Origin: Bacillota bacterium
Lineage (GTDB): Bacteria; Bacillota; Clostridia; Lachnospirales; Lachnospiraceae
Direction of reading: 5' to 3'
DNA length: 13,141 nt
Assembly: GCA_017861355.1 (NCBI GenBank)
Contig: JAGFXQ010000060.1
Location: 1 to 13,141 of the forward strand
Made by a program: the position numbers and the translations under genes. Of the stretch, positions 12,845-13,141 are shown piece after piece; position 1 is the first letter of the stretch, and every line of letters begins with the position of its first letter. The notes below the pieces were generated by a model. The model made no database searches. It was given only the letters and a program-made list of their open reading frames with translations, and had not been told where the DNA came from.

Positions 12845-13141
12845 ATTTCTTTGCGTAATGGCTGGATATGATGATAATACAGAAAAAAAGCTTTCAGATA
12901 TACAGAATAAACTCTATGAAAAAGGCTTTGTTGGTAATCATACCAAGGACCTACCGCAACATATAACGTTAGGATCATTCCCGGTGAACAAAGAAGAGGA
13001 TATTGTTAATCTATTAAAAAAGGTTGCAAAAGAAACCAGACAATTTGAGATAAACTTTAACCATATCGGTATTTTTGGAGGTTCACAGGTTTTATTTATT
13101 GCCCCGGATACAAACTATAGTCTCTTAAAATTAAAAGAAAA
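12834..13141 (+). CDS. 2H phosphoesterase / 2'-5' RNA ligase-like protein, 5' part (cut by window end)
   Basis: The frame is open from ATG 12834 to the last base, 102 full codons. It reads MKDKFLCVMAGYDDNTEKKL, SDIQNKLYEKGFVGN, then DLPQHITLGSFPVNKEEDIV (about 39-58), where H43-I-T45 is the first H-x-T/S catalytic motif of the 2H family and TLGSF the usual following strand. Next come FEINFNHIGIFGGSQVLFIA (about 73-92) and DTNYSLLKLKEK. The second H-x-T motif would lie past the window end. 2H enzymes hydrolyse or form 2'-5' or cyclic phosphodiester bonds in RNA or cyclic nucleotides; bacterial stand-alone members are mostly uncharacterised. The start is fixed by AGGAGG (12820-12825) at 8 bases. 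It overlaps the NTF2-like gene by 11 bases. Confidence 0.88.
   Translation, partial: MKDKFLCVMAGYDDNTEKKLSDIQNKLYEKGFVGNHTKDLPQHITLGSFPVNKEEDIVNLLKKVAKETRQFEINFNHIGIFGGSQVLFIAPDTNYSLLKLKE

Noticed and set aside
1..13141. CRISPR array, tRNA, rRNA, riboswitch, IS element or phage gene
   Set aside because: No regularly spaced repeats, cloverleaf, known aptamer core, transposase or integrase reading frame was seen on either strand.

Overview
The window is an AT-rich stretch of a low-GC, spore-forming member of the Bacillota, most likely a Clostridia chromosome of Lachnospiraceae type. This rests on strong AAAGGAGG-like ribosome binding sites, several TTG/GTG starts, a small acid-soluble spore protein of H type, and the family content (DHCW-type cupin, YcxB-like protein, YwbE). 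The genus cannot be fixed from the sequence. I see no rRNA, tRNA, CRISPR array, insertion sequence, integrase or phage gene.

Layout. At the left edge is the C-terminal part of a SAM-dependent methyltransferase (2-379). From 593 to 6632 lies a run of small single-domain genes, all on the + strand and mostly with their own ribosome binding site: GNAT acetyltransferase, a 94-aa unknown, a broken flavin-oxidoreductase-like gene, a RimJ/RimL-type GNAT, an NTF2-like protein, a 103-aa unknown, a DHCW-type cupin, another GNAT, a NUDIX hydrolase, an AadA/DUF4111-type nucleotidyltransferase and a second cupin. A perfect 19-bp stem hairpin (6638-6682) closes this part. Next is a tight operon (6768-9440): HAD hydrolase, P-loop kinase-like protein (8-bp overlap) and a cytoplasmic 5'-nucleotidase/metallophosphatase, followed by a two-TM YcxB-like protein. 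Two hairpins separate these from the convergent sspH gene on the - strand. The right part holds ywbE, an APH-family phosphotransferase, a GNAT, an NTF2-like protein and, overlapping it by 11 bp, the start of a 2H-phosphoesterase (2'-5' RNA ligase-like) gene cut by the window end.

The content looks like an accessory, resistome-like region: acetyl-, phospho- and nucleotidyl-transferases, a NUDIX enzyme and cupins that modify small molecules, with substrates that cannot be read from sequence. No single pathway links them. The clearest structure beyond the genes is a non-coding element of about 33 bp found between unrelated genes (1227-1259 and 3165-3197, 26 of 33 positions identical; a shorter relative at 3607-3627). 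It may be a cassette boundary or recombination site, a mobile miniature repeat, or a regulatory element. The truncated gene at 1755-1892, ending in a palindrome-rich junction, also fits gene turnover here. I cannot claim a proven new system.
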